Shown piece after piece: positions 16,845-17,442 of a DNA stretch of 17,442 nt. The first letter of the stretch is position 1. Each line of letters opens with the position of its first letter. Position numbers and translations under genes: made by a program. The notes under the pieces are model-generated. The model had not been told where the DNA came from. It worked only from the letters and a program-made list of their open reading frames with translations, and searched no databases. Source of the stretch: Candidatus Altimarinota bacterium (GTDB lineage Bacteria; Patescibacteriota; Gracilibacteria; Absconditabacterales; Absconditicoccaceae); assembly GCA_027013285.1 (NCBI GenBank), contig JALUXR010000024.1, positions 1 to 17,442 on the forward strand, given 5' to 3'.

Positions 16845-17369
16845 ATGATGTTTTTAAATTTATGAGCTGATAAAACTTTTATTTATAATAATTGAGATTT
16901 TACTTTTTTTGAGAGGAAACAATTAGATATTCAATTACCTGAGTTTTTCAAAAATAATTCTGATGTAGATAAATTATTTGTTATTATATGACCAGGTAAT
17001 TTTTCATCTTCTAGAATTTGAGTAGAAGTTGTTAATATTCTTGTATATTTATGAGTTTTAAAAAATGTTTTTTATTTAAATAAGTTAGAATTTTTTCAAC
17101 AATTATGATATAATAATATTTATTTATTTTCTGGAAACAAAAATAAGTTTATTTTCTTAAAAGACCAAAAAAAATATGATATAGTATCTACTTCAGATAT
17201 GAATAAAAAATGTTTGTTAGAAGAATTATTTGAACTAAATTTAGAAGGGTTTGGAATAATTAAATACAAAGATATATTAAAAGATATAGAAAAATTAGAA
17301 CGAAACAAACTTAAAGAAAAAGAATTATTGATTCCATACTATATTTTCGAGCCAGCAGTGAGTTGTTAA
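16845..17369 (+). CDS. tsaB: TsaB-like protein, partner of TsaD in t6A tRNA modification (reduced)
   Basis: 174-residue product. The main evidence is FVIIGPGNFSSSRIGVEVVNIL (Gly49-Pro-Gly), matching the hallmark GPGSFTGLRIG of TsaB/YeaZ in the ASKHA fold. TsaB is a non-catalytic scaffold that binds TsaD and TsaE to make N6-threonylcarbamoyladenosine at position 37 of tRNAs reading ANN codons. The opening MMFLNLGADKTFIYNNG replaces the usual IDTSTxxxSVAL strand, and the protein is shorter than the typical 220 or more residues, so it is a reduced form or a TsaB-like paralogue. The start could be either of two adjacent ATGs (16845 or 16848). It contains the one CGA codon I noticed in the window (17301-17303). 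Confidence 0.65.
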
Positions 17370-17406
17370 GACTTTTAATAAAATTTTAAAAATAATTAAA
17401 TAATAT

Positions 17407-17442
17407 ATGAATAATAAAATTAATCTATTAAATGATCTTTCA
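17407..17442 (+). CDS. Start of an unidentified gene, cut by the window end
   Basis: ATG at 17407 opens a frame of 12 codons without a stop (MNNKINLLNDLS) to the edge of the window. The spacing of 37 bases after the TsaB-like gene and the A/T-rich lead-in resemble other gene starts here. Too little is visible to name it. Confidence 0.35.
   Translation, partial: MNNKINLLNDLS

Noticed and set aside
2098..17308. Reverse-strand ORFs of 60-75 codons (for example 2098-2298, 3069-3260, 6914-7102, 7645-7860, 16170-16397)
   Set aside because: Each lies opposite a well-identified + strand gene and gives low-complexity Ser/Phe/Ile-rich sequence typical of antisense of A/T-rich genes.
26..17369. Widespread gene decay: many fragments and apparent pseudogenes under the standard code
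   Set aside because: All breaks are TGA, in frame, at conserved glycines, and a tRNA with anticodon UCA is present. The genes are intact under table 25.
1..17442. CRISPR array, insertion sequence, prophage or integration site
   Set aside because: No spaced direct repeats, transposase, integrase or terminal inverted repeats were seen; tRNA genes are intact without duplicated 3' ends nearby.

Overview
The window reads as a piece of an AT-rich genome from the candidate phyla radiation that uses UGA as a glycine codon (translation table 25: Gracilibacteria/BD1-5 or Absconditabacteria/SR1; I cannot separate the two from this piece). With the standard code almost every gene breaks into fragments at in-frame TGA. 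Read with TGA as Gly, 22 complete genes appear, all on the + strand, and the TGA codons fall on invariant glycines (Walker A loops of PilB, FtsH and the DEAD-box helicase, the HExxH helix of FtsH, the GXXG loop of NusA). The window also encodes a tRNA with anticodon UCA, a glycine-type acceptor stem and U73, which is the adaptor that explains the recoding. Only TAA and TAG end genes.

Layout. 26-2347: a PilB/GspE-type secretion or pilus ATPase, then GrpE. 2460-3341: an exported fibronectin-like surface protein with a PQTG-type C-terminal sorting signal, preceded by a good promoter and followed by a strong terminator. 3437-6430: nusA and ftsH, 21 bases apart, ending at a terminator. 6460-6649: a structured leader (possible three-way junction followed by U8). 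6650-8239: a DeaD/CsdA-type RNA helicase with its own terminator. 8343-9755: an exported seven-helix membrane protein resembling the 7TM_transglut family. 9863-10595: six tRNAs (Lys-UUU, Gly-UCA, Tyr-GUA, Ala-UGC, Arg-UCU, Glu-CUC) around a 67-residue membrane protein gene.

10618-16771 is a translation block: infC-rpmI-rplT with a terminator that overlaps the rplT stop, tRNA-Leu(UAA), a divergent bS21-like gene, rplU without rpmA, then infA-rpmJ-rpsM-rpsK-rpsD-rpoA-rplQ (alpha operon) joined directly to rplM-rpsI, closed by a terminator. 16845-17369 is a reduced TsaB-like gene for t6A tRNA modification, and a further gene probably begins at 17407.

Most of the content is housekeeping. Start codons are almost never preceded by a Shine-Dalgarno sequence, and CGN arginine codons are nearly absent (I noticed one CGT and one CGA). 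I see no insertion sequence, CRISPR array or phage gene. The most notable items are the co-located glycine suppressor-like tRNA and the UGA-dense genes, the 7TM protein, the surface protein with its sorting signal, and the leader structures upstream of the helicase and the bS21-like gene.
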